DNA from: an uncultured Lachnospiraceae bacterium
GTDB lineage: Bacteria > Bacillota > Clostridia > Lachnospirales > Lachnospiraceae
Assembly: GCA_946405625.1 (NCBI GenBank)
Contig: CAMJHQ010000022.1
Location: 1 to 53,474, forward strand
DNA length: 53,474 bases
Direction of reading: 5' to 3'
Shown here: one piece after another, positions 9,042 to 17,599 of the stretch
Numbering within the stretch: position 1 is the first letter of the stretch
Layout of the letters: every line of letters starts with the position of its first letter
Translations under genes and position numbers: made by a program
Notes under the pieces: model-generated
What the model saw: the letters and a program-made list of their open reading frames with translations, nothing else
Databases searched by the model: none
What the model was told of the DNA's origin: nothing

Positions 9042-10208
9042 ATGGATTTCACACTTGACAGAAAGTATGAGATGACCAGAGAGCTTTTCAGAGAATTTGC
9101 TGAAAACGAGGTTAAGCCGCTTGCAATGGAAATCGATGAAGAACACAGATTTCCAAGTGAAACAGTTGAAAAGATGGCTAAGGCAGGATTTCTCGGAATA
9201 CCTGTTCCGAAGGAATTCGGTGGACAGGGCTGTGATGTACTTACATATATCATGGCTGTAGAAGAGATGGCAAAGGTATGTGCTACTACATCAGTTATAC
9301 TTTCAGCTCATACTTCACTTTGTATCGATCCTATACTCACATACGGTACTGATGCTCAGAAAGCAAAGTATGTATCTGATCTTGCAACAGGTAAGAAGCT
9401 TGGTGCATTTGCACTTACAGAGCCGGGTGCAGGTACCGATGCTCAGGGACAGCAGACAAAGGCTGTACTTGACGGAGAAGAGTGGGTTCTTAACGGATCA
9501 AAATGCTTTATAACAAATGGTAAAGTAGCTGATGTATATATCGTTATTGCTGTTACCGGAATAGTTGAGAAGCGCGGTAAGAAGATGAAGGAGATTTCTG
9601 CTTTCATCGTAGATAAGGGTACACCGGGATTTTCATTTGGTACAAAGGAAAACAAGATGGGAATCTGTGGTTCATCTACATATGAGCTTGTATTCGAAGA
9701 TTGCCGTATACCTAAGGATGCTCTTCTCGGAGCACAGGGTAAGGGATTCGGTATCGCTATGCATACTCTTGATGGTGGACGTATCGGAATTGCTGCTCAG
9801 GCACTCGGAATTGCTGAGGGAGCCCTTGAGAGAACTGTTGCATATACAAAGGAACGTAAGCAGTTCGGAAGATCAATCTCTGCTTTCCAGAATACACAGT
9901 TCCAGCTTGCTGATATGGCAACAAAGATTGAAGCTGCAAAGCTCCTTGTATATAAGGCTGCTCGTACAAAGGATCAGTATAACAAGGATCATAAGACTTC
10001 ATACAGCGTTGAAGCTGCTATGGCTAAGTTATACGCTGCAGAGGTTGCTATGGAAGTTACTACAAAGGCAGTTCAGCTTCACGGTGGATACGGTTACATC
10101 AAGGAGTACGAGATTGAGCGTATGATGCGTGATGCTAAGATTACTGAAATATATGAGGGAACCAGCGAAGTTCAGCGTATGGTTATCTCTGGAAATTTAC
10201 TTGGTTAA
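9042..10208 (+). CDS. bcd: Butyryl-CoA dehydrogenase
   Basis: This FAD acyl-CoA dehydrogenase reduces crotonyl-CoA to butyryl-CoA. With EtfAB it bifurcates electrons from NADH to crotonyl-CoA and ferredoxin in clostridia. The 388 residues carry the signatures GAFALTEPGAGTD, CFITNG and QLHGGYGYIKEYEIERMMRD. The catalytic-base Glu is near residue 372 in the C-terminal EIYEGTSEVQR. GGAGG precedes ATG. Thirteen bases separate it from etfB, which supports one complex made from one message. Confidence 0.96.
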   Translation: MDFTLDRKYEMTRELFREFAENEVKPLAMEIDEEHRFPSETVEKMAKAGFLGIPVPKEFGGQGCDVLTYIMAVEEMAKVCATTSVILSAHTSLCIDPILTYGTDAQKAKYVSDLATGKKLGAFALTEPGAGTDAQGQQTKAVLDGEEWVLNGSKCFITNGKVADVYIVIAVTGIVEKRGKKMKEISAFIVDKGTPGFSFGTKENKMGICGSSTYELVFEDCRIPKDALLGAQGKGFGIAMHTLDGGRIGIAAQALGIAEGALERTVAYTKERKQFGRSISAFQNTQFQLADMATKIEAAKLLVYKAARTKDQYNKDHKTSYSVEAAMAKLYAAEVAMEVTTKAVQLHGGYGYIKEYEIERMMRDAKITEIYEGTSEVQRMVISGNLLG

Positions 10209-10221
10209 GGAGGGTACAGGC

Positions 10222-11007
10222 GTGAAAATAGTTGTTTGTGTAAAACAGGTACCTGATACAAAGGGTGGAGTTAAGTTTAAGCCGGACGGTACTCTCGACA
10301 GAGCTGCAATGAAGTCTATCATGAATCCTGATGATAAGGCAGGTCTTGAGGCTGCTCTCAGAATTAAGGATGAGATAGGTGCAGAAGTAACAGTTATTAC
10401 TATGGGTCTTCCGAAGGCAGAGGATGTTCTTCGTGAGGCTTTAGCTATGGGTGCTGATAAGGGCGTCCTTGTAACTGACAGAGTTCTTGCAGGTGCGGAT
10501 ACATGGGCTACATCCCAGACTATCGCAGCTGCTATCAGAAATCTTGAGTATGATCTTATTATCACAGGTCGTCAGGCTATTGATGGTGATACAGCTCAGG
10601 TTGGTCCTCAGATTTCAGAGCATCTTAATATCCCTGTAATTTCTTATGCAGAGGAGATCAAGGTTGATGGAGATTCTGTAATCGTTAAAAGACAGTTTGA
10701 TGACAGATATCATATGTTAAAGGCTAAGATGCCTTGCCTTATTACAGCTCTTTCTGAACTTAATAAGCCGAGATATATGACACCGGGCGGTATCTTAGAT
10801 GCATTTAATGCAGAAATTACAGTTTGGTCAAGAGATGATCTTAAGACTCTTGATGACAGCAATATGGGACTTAAAGGTTCTCCGACACAGATCGCCAAAG
10901 CTTCAGATAAGGTTGCTAAAGGCGAAGGAGAGAAGTTTGTTCCGGACAGCGCAAATGACGCTGCACAGTTTATAATCAGTAAGCTTGCTGAAAAGCACGT
11001 GATTTAA
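10222..11007 (+). CDS. etfB: Electron transfer flavoprotein beta subunit
   Basis: This is the small subunit of the flavoprotein that passes electrons between NADH, Bcd and ferredoxin. The start chosen is GTG 10222, just after AAGGAGGG. It gives 261 residues beginning MKIVVCVKQVPDT, the usual EtfB N-terminus and length; the frame is open further upstream, but that would overlap bcd. Typical motifs are ADTWATSQTIAAAI and the ITGRQAIDGDTAQVGPQ loop. Only 13 bases follow the bcd stop. NADH-site residues of bifurcating EtfB cannot be confirmed by eye. Confidence 0.94.
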   Translation: MKIVVCVKQVPDTKGGVKFKPDGTLDRAAMKSIMNPDDKAGLEAALRIKDEIGAEVTVITMGLPKAEDVLREALAMGADKGVLVTDRVLAGADTWATSQTIAAAIRNLEYDLIITGRQAIDGDTAQVGPQISEHLNIPVISYAEEIKVDGDSVIVKRQFDDRYHMLKAKMPCLITALSELNKPRYMTPGGILDAFNAEITVWSRDDLKTLDDSNMGLKGSPTQIAKASDKVAKGEGEKFVPDSANDAAQFIISKLAEKHVI

Positions 11008-11059
11008 CTTCTCGTTTAATATGAAATATAAAGTGGATTAATATATTAGGAGGATAATT

Positions 11060-12118
11060 ATGTCTCTAGAAGAATATAAGGGCGTATATGTCTTTGCTCA
11101 GCAGATAGATAATCATATATCTGAAATCACATATGAGCTTATGGGAAAGGCTATCGATCTTGCAAAGGATCTTAATACAGAAGTAGTTGCCGTTCTCTGC
11201 GGTTCTGATATAAAGAACAAAGTATTCCATCTTGAAGAGCACGGTGCTGACAGGATAATTCTTATAGATGATCCGGAGCTCAAGGAGTACAGAACAGAGC
11301 CTTATGCACATGCTCTGTCAGAAGTTATCAATAAGTTTAAGCCGGATGTTTTCCTGATCGGTGCAACAGCTATCGGACGTGACCTTGCTCCACGTGTATG
11401 TGCACGTGTTCATACAGGTCTTACAGCTGACTGTACAGTACTTGAGATCGGTGATTTTCCGCTTAATCCTATACCGGGTAAGGAGGATGAGCAGAAGCAT
11501 AATCAGCTTCTTATGACACGTCCTGCTTTCGGCGGAAATACAATAGCTACAATCGCTTGTCCTGAGTTCAGACCTCAGATGGCTACAGTTCGTCCGGGAG
11601 TTATGACAAGATCCCCGAAGATTGTAGGAAGAACATGCGAGCTTGTTGAGTTCAATCCTGGATTTACACCTGATAATAAGTATGTAGAGATACTTGAAGT
11701 TGTTAGAGAAACAGTAAAGCAGGTTGATATCCAGAAGGCAAAGATTCTTGTTGCCGGAGGTAGAGGTGTAGGTTCAGCTGAGAACTTCCAGCTTCTTAAG
11801 GATCTTGCAGACGCTATAGGCGGTGAAGTTGCTTGTTCTCGTGCAGCCGTAGATAACGGATGGCTTCCTAAGGAACTTCAGGTAGGACAGACAGGAAAGA
11901 CAGTTCGTCCGAGCGTATATTTTGCAATCGGTATTTCAGGTGCAATCCAGCACGTTTCGGGTATGGAAGAATCTGATCTTATCATTGCTATCAATAAAGA
12001 TGAAACAGCGCCGATCTTCGATGTTGCGGATTATGGTATAGTTGGTGATCTTAATAAGATTGTTCCGCTTCTTACGAAGGGAATTCTCGACGCAAAGAAC
12101 TTTGAGGAAGAGGACTGA
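11060..12118 (+). CDS. etfA: Electron transfer flavoprotein alpha subunit
   Basis: This is the large subunit that holds FAD and contacts Bcd. The 352 residues show an N-terminal alpha/beta domain and the C-terminal FAD-binding signature: GRGVGSAENF, then SRAAVDNGW, VGQTGKTV, YFAIGISGAIQH and the final IAINKDETAPIFDVADYGIVGDL. AGGAGG precedes ATG. It ends the butyrate set. No terminator is seen before the C11 protease gene, whose start is 38 bases further on. No ferredoxin domain is fused to it. Confidence 0.95.
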   Translation: MSLEEYKGVYVFAQQIDNHISEITYELMGKAIDLAKDLNTEVVAVLCGSDIKNKVFHLEEHGADRIILIDDPELKEYRTEPYAHALSEVINKFKPDVFLIGATAIGRDLAPRVCARVHTGLTADCTVLEIGDFPLNPIPGKEDEQKHNQLLMTRPAFGGNTIATIACPEFRPQMATVRPGVMTRSPKIVGRTCELVEFNPGFTPDNKYVEILEVVRETVKQVDIQKAKILVAGGRGVGSAENFQLLKDLADAIGGEVACSRAAVDNGWLPKELQVGQTGKTVRPSVYFAIGISGAIQHVSGMEESDLIIAINKDETAPIFDVADYGIVGDLNKIVPLLTKGILDAKNFEEED

Positions 12119-12156
12119 TAATCAGACTCTATTAGTTATTGGCAGGAGGATACTGT

Positions 12157-14616
12157 ATGGATCCAAAAGATGGTGGCAGACAGAAGAGAGTAACTAATAA
12201 TTCAAAAGGAGTTCATAGAAGAGGCGAAGGTCTCGGTACAGGCCCGGTCGGAAGAACTGACGGATATGCCGGAAGAACGGGATCTAATAGTTCGGGAAGA
12301 ACCGGTCAGGGTGGTACAAGAGCCGGAGGCGGCGGTGGTAAGCTGCTTATATTAATACTCATACTGCTTCTTGGTGGAGGCGGAGGCGGACTTGGCGCAC
12401 TTCTTGGCGGAGGCGGAAGTTCAGGCGGTTCTGCCGGAACAGGAACAGGAACGGGAACAGGATCGATCGGACTTGGAGGCGGTACACCGTCTGTAACAAG
12501 TAATTCCGGAGGTGGAACATCCTTCGGACTTGGTGATATAACCAGTCTTTTCGGTGGTTTCTCAGGTGGACAGACTTCATCCGGATGGATGGACGGCTTC
12601 AACAATACCAGTAAATTAAATACAGAAGTCAGTTCTGCAGCAAGAGAGAAGAGAACACAGATTATCGGTAATGGTCAGGATACCGTTACTATCATGATCT
12701 ATATGTGCGGTACAGATCTTGAGTCAAGAGGCGGAATGGCATCAAATGACTTGAGAGAAATGGCTTCAGCTTCACTGAATGATAAGATCAACATTATCAT
12801 TTTTACAGGTGGATGTAAGAGCTGGAAGATCAACGGTGTTTCAAATCAGGTAAATCAGATTTACAGATTGAATAACGGTAATCTTGAACAGCTTGTAGCC
12901 GATGCAGGCACAAAGCCTATGACAGATCCTGAAAATCTTACTTCATTTATTCAGTTCTGCAGTCAGAATTATCCGGCTAACAGAAATGAACTTATTTTCT
13001 GGGATCACGGCGGCGGCTCGATCACCGGTTACGGATATGATGAAAAGTATGCATCATCAGGTTCTATGGACCTGGCAGAGATCAACAGTGCACTTAAGAA
13101 CGCAGGTGTTACATTTGATTTCATCGGATTTGATGCATGTCTTATGGCAACATATGAGACAGCTCTTATGTGCAGCAATTATGCAGATTATCTTATAGCT
13201 TCTGAAGAGACAGAGCCCGGTATCGGATGGTACTACACACCGTGGTTAAATGAGCTTTCAAAGAATACATCTATGCCGACTCTTGAGATCGGTAAAAATA
13301 TAGTAGACGGCTTCGTTGATGAATGTGGACGTAAATGTAATGGCCAGAAGACAACACTTTCTGTTGTTGATCTTGCAGAGCTTTCACAGACAGTTCCACC
13401 TAAGATGACAGAGTTTTCGACAGATACTGCCGAGCTTATAAAGAAGGACTATAAGCAGGTTTCAGATGCCAGAGTTGGAACAAGAGAATTTGCTACTTCT
13501 TCCAAGATTGATCAGATCGATCTTGTAAATCTTACTCAGAGAATCGGAAGCGAAGATGCTAAGGAACTTCAGGATGCACTTCTTTCAGCTGTCAAGTACA
13601 ACAGAACATCCAACAGTATGTCAAATGCATATGGCCTTTCAATTTATTTCCCATATAGGAAAGCAAACAAGGTCGGAACAGTTGTATCTAACTACAATGA
13701 TATCGGTATGGACAGCGAATATGCTAAGTGTATCAAGGCATTTGCCGGTCTTGAAACTTCAGGACAGGTTGCTGCCGGTGGTACTGCAAATCCTTTCGGA
13801 ATGCTGACAGGTGGTTCAGCAGGTTCATCAACTCAGGGCAGTGATGCAATCAGTACACTTCTTAATGCATTCCTTGGAGGAGGAAGAAGTATTGAAGGAA
13901 TAGACAGAAGCACATCTGACTATATGGATGATGCATCTGTATATAATGTAGATGAGGCTGCAAATTATGTAGCTGCAAACCAGTTTGATCCGTCTCAGAT
14001 GGTTTGGGATACAGAAAGTGACGGAACTCATACAATGAGCATACCGACCGAACAGTGGCAGCTTATACAGTCACTTCAGGTAAATATGTTTGTTGATGAC
14101 GGTACGGGATTTGTAGATCTCGGACTTGACAGTATATATCAGTTTACCGAGGATGGAAGACTCATAGGGGATACAGACAACACTTGGCTTGCTATAGATG
14201 GTCAGCCGGTTGCATTCTACTATGAATCGGAAATTGAGGTTGATGGTAAGACAACTGTTTCGGGAAGAGTACCGGTTATGCTCGATGGAGTTAGAGCTAA
14301 TCTTATCATTACATTTGATGAATCAAATCCTTATGGTTATATAGCCGGAGCAAGATATGATTATGTAAATGGTGAGACAGAGGCTGTAGCTAAGGGCGTT
14401 TCTGAAATTGCTGAAGGTACAACGATAGATTTCTTATGTGATTATTATTCATATGACGGAGTATATCAGGATAGTTATTACCTCGGTGATCAGATTACTT
14501 ATTCATCGAATCTTGAGATATCTAATGTTGATGTCGGAGCTGATACTCAGATCACATATCTTTTAACAGATATTTATAATCAGGAATACTGGACACCGGT
14601 AGTTCCAAATAACTAA
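12157..14616 (+). CDS. Membrane-anchored clostripain-like (C11) cysteine peptidase
   Basis: The ATG at 12157 has AGGAGGA six bases upstream, giving 819 residues; an in-frame TTG at 12139 lies before this site and is rejected. The N-terminus is basic and Gly/Arg-rich (1-60). A short hydrophobic stretch (KLLILILILLL, about 61-72) runs into a poly-Gly/Ser/Thr linker to about 150. A C11 domain follows: VTIMIYMCGTDLES, the catalytic His284 in WDHGGGS and Cys328 in GFDACLMATYE, as in clostripain. The C-terminal 250 residues form a separate beta-rich region with a Gly/Ser spacer around 545-580. Clostripains cleave after Arg or Lys and mature by self-cleavage; whether this one does is unknown. It probably sits on the outer face of the membrane. 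It follows etfA without a terminator and ends at a strong one. Confidence 0.85.
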   Translation: MDPKDGGRQKRVTNNSKGVHRRGEGLGTGPVGRTDGYAGRTGSNSSGRTGQGGTRAGGGGGKLLILILILLLGGGGGGLGALLGGGGSSGGSAGTGTGTGTGSIGLGGGTPSVTSNSGGGTSFGLGDITSLFGGFSGGQTSSGWMDGFNNTSKLNTEVSSAAREKRTQIIGNGQDTVTIMIYMCGTDLESRGGMASNDLREMASASLNDKINIIIFTGGCKSWKINGVSNQVNQIYRLNNGNLEQLVADAGTKPMTDPENLTSFIQFCSQNYPANRNELIFWDHGGGSITGYGYDEKYASSGSMDLAEINSALKNAGVTFDFIGFDACLMATYETALMCSNYADYLIASEETEPGIGWYYTPWLNELSKNTSMPTLEIGKNIVDGFVDECGRKCNGQKTTLSVVDLAELSQTVPPKMTEFSTDTAELIKKDYKQVSDARVGTREFATSSKIDQIDLVNLTQRIGSEDAKELQDALLSAVKYNRTSNSMSNAYGLSIYFPYRKANKVGTVVSNYNDIGMDSEYAKCIKAFAGLETSGQVAAGGTANPFGMLTGGSAGSSTQGSDAISTLLNAFLGGGRSIEGIDRSTSDYMDDASVYNVDEAANYVAANQFDPSQMVWDTESDGTHTMSIPTEQWQLIQSLQVNMFVDDGTGFVDLGLDSIYQFTEDGRLIGDTDNTWLAIDGQPVAFYYESEIEVDGKTTVSGRVPVMLDGVRANLIITFDESNPYGYIAGARYDYVNGETEAVAKGVSEIAEGTTIDFLCDYYSYDGVYQDSYYLGDQITYSSNLEISNVDVGADTQITYLLTDIYNQEYWTPVVPNN

Positions 14617-14640
14617 TAAGTAAAAATTGCTTATATATTA

Positions 14641-14677
14641 AATGAGCAGAGAACAATCAGTTCTCTGCTCATTTTTG
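14641..14677. terminator. Bidirectional terminator between C11 peptidase and histidine kinase
   Basis: A 14-bp perfect stem (14641-14654 with 14660-14673) and a five-base loop are followed by T from 14672 to 14676 on the plus strand. A-rich sequence on the left side gives a weaker T-tract for the minus strand. It lies between convergent genes ending at 14616 (+) and 14754 (-). Confidence 0.85.
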
Positions 14678-14753
14678 ATCTATCATATTTGACTTACCAC
14701 ATTTGATTTACCGTTTTAGATTATCATTATCGGATATGGATAAAATAATGGAT

Positions 14754-15977
14754 TTATAATATAATCGTAAATGTTATAACCTTGTTCTTGTAATTTACAC
14801 TGATCTTACCGTTAAACATATCTACAAGACCTTCTGCCATGGAAAGTCCGATGCCGTAGCCCTTGGTCGAGTTATTGTGGGATTCGTCTGCTCTGTAAAA
14901 ACGTTCAAAGAATCTGGAATAATCCACGCCTTCACCGGCTGCATAGTCATTGGACACCATAAGGATTGCTTTCTTGCCTCTGGAATTAAGAGACATATTT
15001 ACGGTTCCTCCTTCGTCACAGTATTTTACGGCATTATCGACGAGTATACTGATAAGCTCTCTGGAACCGCGTTCGTCTGCCTGTATCATTACATCAGGAG
15101 TGATAGTTGCTTCAAATGATTTACCTGCAGCTTCAGCGACGGTTTTAAAGGATTTTGCAACATCGGCTGCCTTGGAGGAGAAGTTTACTTCAGTAAGCTC
15201 GATATCGTCATGCTCCTGAAGCTTTGAAAGAACTATCAGCTGTGATACAAGCTCGGACATATGAGTGACCTGATTACGTATGCTTTCGGTCCATTCACTT
15301 TGTCCGTTTGTCATCTCTATTACTTCCGCATTTGCCGATATAACTGCGAGAGGAGTTTTAAGCTCATGACTTGCATTTGTTATAAACTGTTTCTGTGATT
15401 CCATATTTCTGAGTATCGGAGCAACGGCCTTTCTCGAGAAAAAGGAGAGCAGAAGGATCAACATAAGCATACTTATGATACCGACATAGATTGAAAATCT
15501 GATCATATTTTTCAGAGTCATCATTCGTCTGGTACAATCCATAAATGCGATCACGGTAATCCCGTCGCTTTTTTTGGTCTTTAAAAATGCATATCGCATC
15601 ATGTTCTTATGAAGCATGCCTTCGGATTTATCGCTTGTCATTGTATAACTGATGAAGTCAGCTATATCCTGTTCGCTTACCGAAGCAATATTTTCTATAT
15701 TGAGTTTTGTGATATTCATATTGTTGTCATATTCGACAGTGAAATATCTGGTCTCATATATTGTTTCCGGTGTAACAAAGAAATCATCGTAATTCTTATA
15801 TTCGTTGTTTATATAATCCGGAAGTCCGCCGTTCTTGGTTATTATTCTGAGAGTTGTATATATCTCGCTGTAAATGCTTCTATAACTGATATAATTTACA
15901 ACGCTGAGAACGGTTATAAGGACAAGAAAGAATGAAACAGAAGCAATCAATATGAATTTCAGCTTTAGTTTTTGCAT
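14754..15977 (-). CDS. Sensor histidine kinase
   Basis: This 407-residue membrane kinase has a first membrane segment at about 8-29, an extracytoplasmic sensor region of about 130 residues, and a second segment at about 162-180. The HisKA domain carries the phosphoacceptor His204 in NASHELKTPL. The HATPase domain has the N box (LVDNAVKYC), a G1-like region and the G2 box GYGIGLSMAEGLV. It lies 13 bases after its response regulator, so the two form one operon. The sensor domain has no motif I can name, so the signal is unknown. The operon may begin at the alarmone synthetase further upstream. Confidence 0.9.
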   Translation of the reverse strand: MQKLKLKFILIASVSFFLVLITVLSVVNYISYRSIYSEIYTTLRIITKNGGLPDYINNEYKNYDDFFVTPETIYETRYFTVEYDNNMNITKLNIENIASVSEQDIADFISYTMTSDKSEGMLHKNMMRYAFLKTKKSDGITVIAFMDCTRRMMTLKNMIRFSIYVGIISMLMLILLLSFFSRKAVAPILRNMESQKQFITNASHELKTPLAVISANAEVIEMTNGQSEWTESIRNQVTHMSELVSQLIVLSKLQEHDDIELTEVNFSSKAADVAKSFKTVAEAAGKSFEATITPDVMIQADERGSRELISILVDNAVKYCDEGGTVNMSLNSRGKKAILMVSNDYAAGEGVDYSRFFERFYRADESHNNSTKGYGIGLSMAEGLVDMFNGKISVNYKNKVITFTIIL

Positions 15978-15990
15978 TTATAATTCTCCG

Positions 15991-16659
15991 TTAAGCAAAT
16001 GTGAGGGCGAAGCTTCCGCCTTCTTCTCCGGTTATTGTAATATCCGCATCAATGGCAGATAGTTTATTGTTAAGATAAGAAATATATAACCAGACAGCAC
16101 TTAGATCGGTCTTTGATTCATCCTTCCAGATATGATTAAATAGTTCATCGGTCTTGATCTCTTTATTTGGGTTTCTCATAAAGAGTTCAAGCATATGAGC
16201 TTCTTTGCTGGATAAGCGGATGGAGTTTTCTGATTTTATCTCCTGATTATCCATATTCAGAGTTACATTTCCATAGGTGATATCATTTGACTGATATACG
16301 ACCCTGCGTCTTGTCAGAGAGCGCAGGCGTGCTAAAAGCTCAGCCATAGCAAAAGGCTTTGTAAGATAGTCGTCGGCTCCGGCATCAAGACCTGTAATCT
16401 TATCATTTGTTTCTGATTTTGCAGTAAGGAAGAGAGCAGGAGTGATATCTCCGGATGCTCGGATCTCTTTAAGTGCGGATATACCGTCTTTGACAGGCAT
16501 CATTATATCGAATATGAAGCAATCATATGTTGATGCCTTTGCGGCTTCAACCGCTTCTTCACCGTTAAATACCGCGGTTACTTCATATTCATTATGTTCG
16601 AGGACCGCAACAAGAGCTCTTGAAAGCTCATGTTCGTCTTCTGCAAGTAATATTTTCAT
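15991..16659 (-). CDS. OmpR-family response regulator
   Basis: The 222-residue regulator has a receiver domain with acidic pocket residues near 7-9, phosphoacceptor Asp51 in FIFDIMMP and a Lys in YLTKPF. A C-terminal winged helix follows, with LSSKEAHMLELFMRNPN and an alpha-loop region. The end is slightly divergent (GEEGGSFALTF where typical members read RGxGYxL). An AAAGGA ribosome site precedes ATG. It is the partner of the kinase directly downstream. The 61-base gap back to the alarmone synthetase gene holds a small hairpin (GGTGA/TCACC) but no terminator. Confidence 0.9.
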   Translation of the reverse strand: MKILLAEDEHELSRALVAVLEHNEYEVTAVFNGEEAVEAAKASTYDCFIFDIMMPVKDGISALKEIRASGDITPALFLTAKSETNDKITGLDAGADDYLTKPFAMAELLARLRSLTRRRVVYQSNDITYGNVTLNMDNQEIKSENSIRLSSKEAHMLELFMRNPNKEIKTDELFNHIWKDESKTDLSAVWLYISYLNNKLSAIDADITITGEEGGSFALTFA

Positions 16660-16720
16660 AGATATTGTCCTTTCGTCGTTACGGTGACTGTTAATCTCAC
16701 CGAAATTACAGGATTACTCT

Positions 16721-17386
16721 TTAATTATCATTTGATGTAGTGGGATTACTTTCCTGAAGCAATTTACTTCGTATCATTCCTCTGATCGTCTGCATTGTAA
16801 GTTCACAGGAAGCAAGCTCATCAGCACATCGTTTCAATTCACTGCTTATTAATTCCTGATCGGCGATATTCTTTTTATAGCGGATCTTATGTTCGAGGCT
16901 GGCCCAGGTATCCATTGCAATAGTTCTGAGCTGTATCTCAACATAATAGATTCCTTTTTCGTTTCCGTTTACATCAGGATAATCTGTCTTTATACCAAGG
17001 ATGAGGTGATAACTTCTGTATCCGTTCGGCTTGGCATGCTTTATATAATCCTTTTCTTCGATGATAGTTGAGTTATCAAAGCTTCTGATGTAATCCATCA
17101 TCTGATAGATATCATCCACGAAGGATGTGATTATACGCATTCCGATCGCATCGGTATTGACATAGAGTGCAGAGTATGGCGTTTCCGGTATTCCCTTTCG
17201 GATACATTTCTCACGCATACTTTCATCTGATTTGATACGTGTGGTTATATGCTCAAAACCATGTTCACCGGTTCTTTCAAGCACATAATCATCATAATTC
17301 TTAAAACGTCTGGACAGATCCTCGAGAATCTTATCCAGGTATTCGGCATATTCGCCATATATGGAATTTGAATTAACTGAATTCAT
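16721..17386 (-). CDS. relQ: Small alarmone synthetase (RelQ/YjbM type GTP pyrophosphokinase)
   Basis: It transfers pyrophosphate from ATP to GDP or GTP to make (p)ppGpp. The 221 residues hold only the RelA/SpoT synthetase domain, with no hydrolase, TGS or ACT domain, as in RelQ. Motifs seen are TRIKSDESMREK (ATP site), DAIGMRIITSFVDDIY, KPNGYRSYHLIL, and the Glu motif VEIQLRTIAMDTWASLEHKIRYK. A charged C-terminal helix probably supports oligomers. It lies 61 bases upstream of a response regulator on the same strand. Its 5' leader has an unusually GC-rich stretch. Confidence 0.88.
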   Translation of the reverse strand: MNSVNSNSIYGEYAEYLDKILEDLSRRFKNYDDYVLERTGEHGFEHITTRIKSDESMREKCIRKGIPETPYSALYVNTDAIGMRIITSFVDDIYQMMDYIRSFDNSTIIEEKDYIKHAKPNGYRSYHLILGIKTDYPDVNGNEKGIYYVEIQLRTIAMDTWASLEHKIRYKKNIADQELISSELKRCADELASCELTMQTIRGMIRSKLLQESNPTTSNDN

Positions 17387-17540
17387 ATTTACCCCTTAAG
17401 TAACCGCCCGGATGTCAGCTCGACTCGGTATAGACGATTGGTAATTCCGGAAATCGACCCCGCCTCCCGGCATATTAATATATTTATATAATAACATAAA
17501 AACATTAAAATGAGAGAGTGGAATCGTTAAAAATGTATAA
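17387..17540 (-). other. Leader and upstream region of the alarmone synthetase gene
   Basis: Bases 17400-17475 are far more GC-rich than the surroundings and contain short complementary segments (for example CGATT/AATCG when read on the minus strand), so the transcript may fold. AT-rich sequence at 17476-17520 could hold the promoter on the minus strand. I do not recognise a known riboswitch here. Confidence 0.45.
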
Positions 17541-17577
17541 ATAAAAAGGACAGTATATCAAATCTGATATACTGTCC
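17541..17577 (-). terminator. Terminator of carB
   Basis: A perfect 13-bp stem (17548-17560 with 17565-17577) with a four-base loop. Read on the minus strand it is followed by a T-rich run (complement of 17541-17547). It lies 22 bases past the carB stop. Confidence 0.88.
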
Positions 17578-17599
17578 CAAAATGAGTCGGATTAAATAT

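Noticed and set aside
10129-10221. Upstream extension of etfB to an ATG at 10129
   Set aside because: It would overlap the end of bcd by about 80 bases and add a non-homologous N-terminus; GTG 10222 has a strong ribosome site and matches the family.
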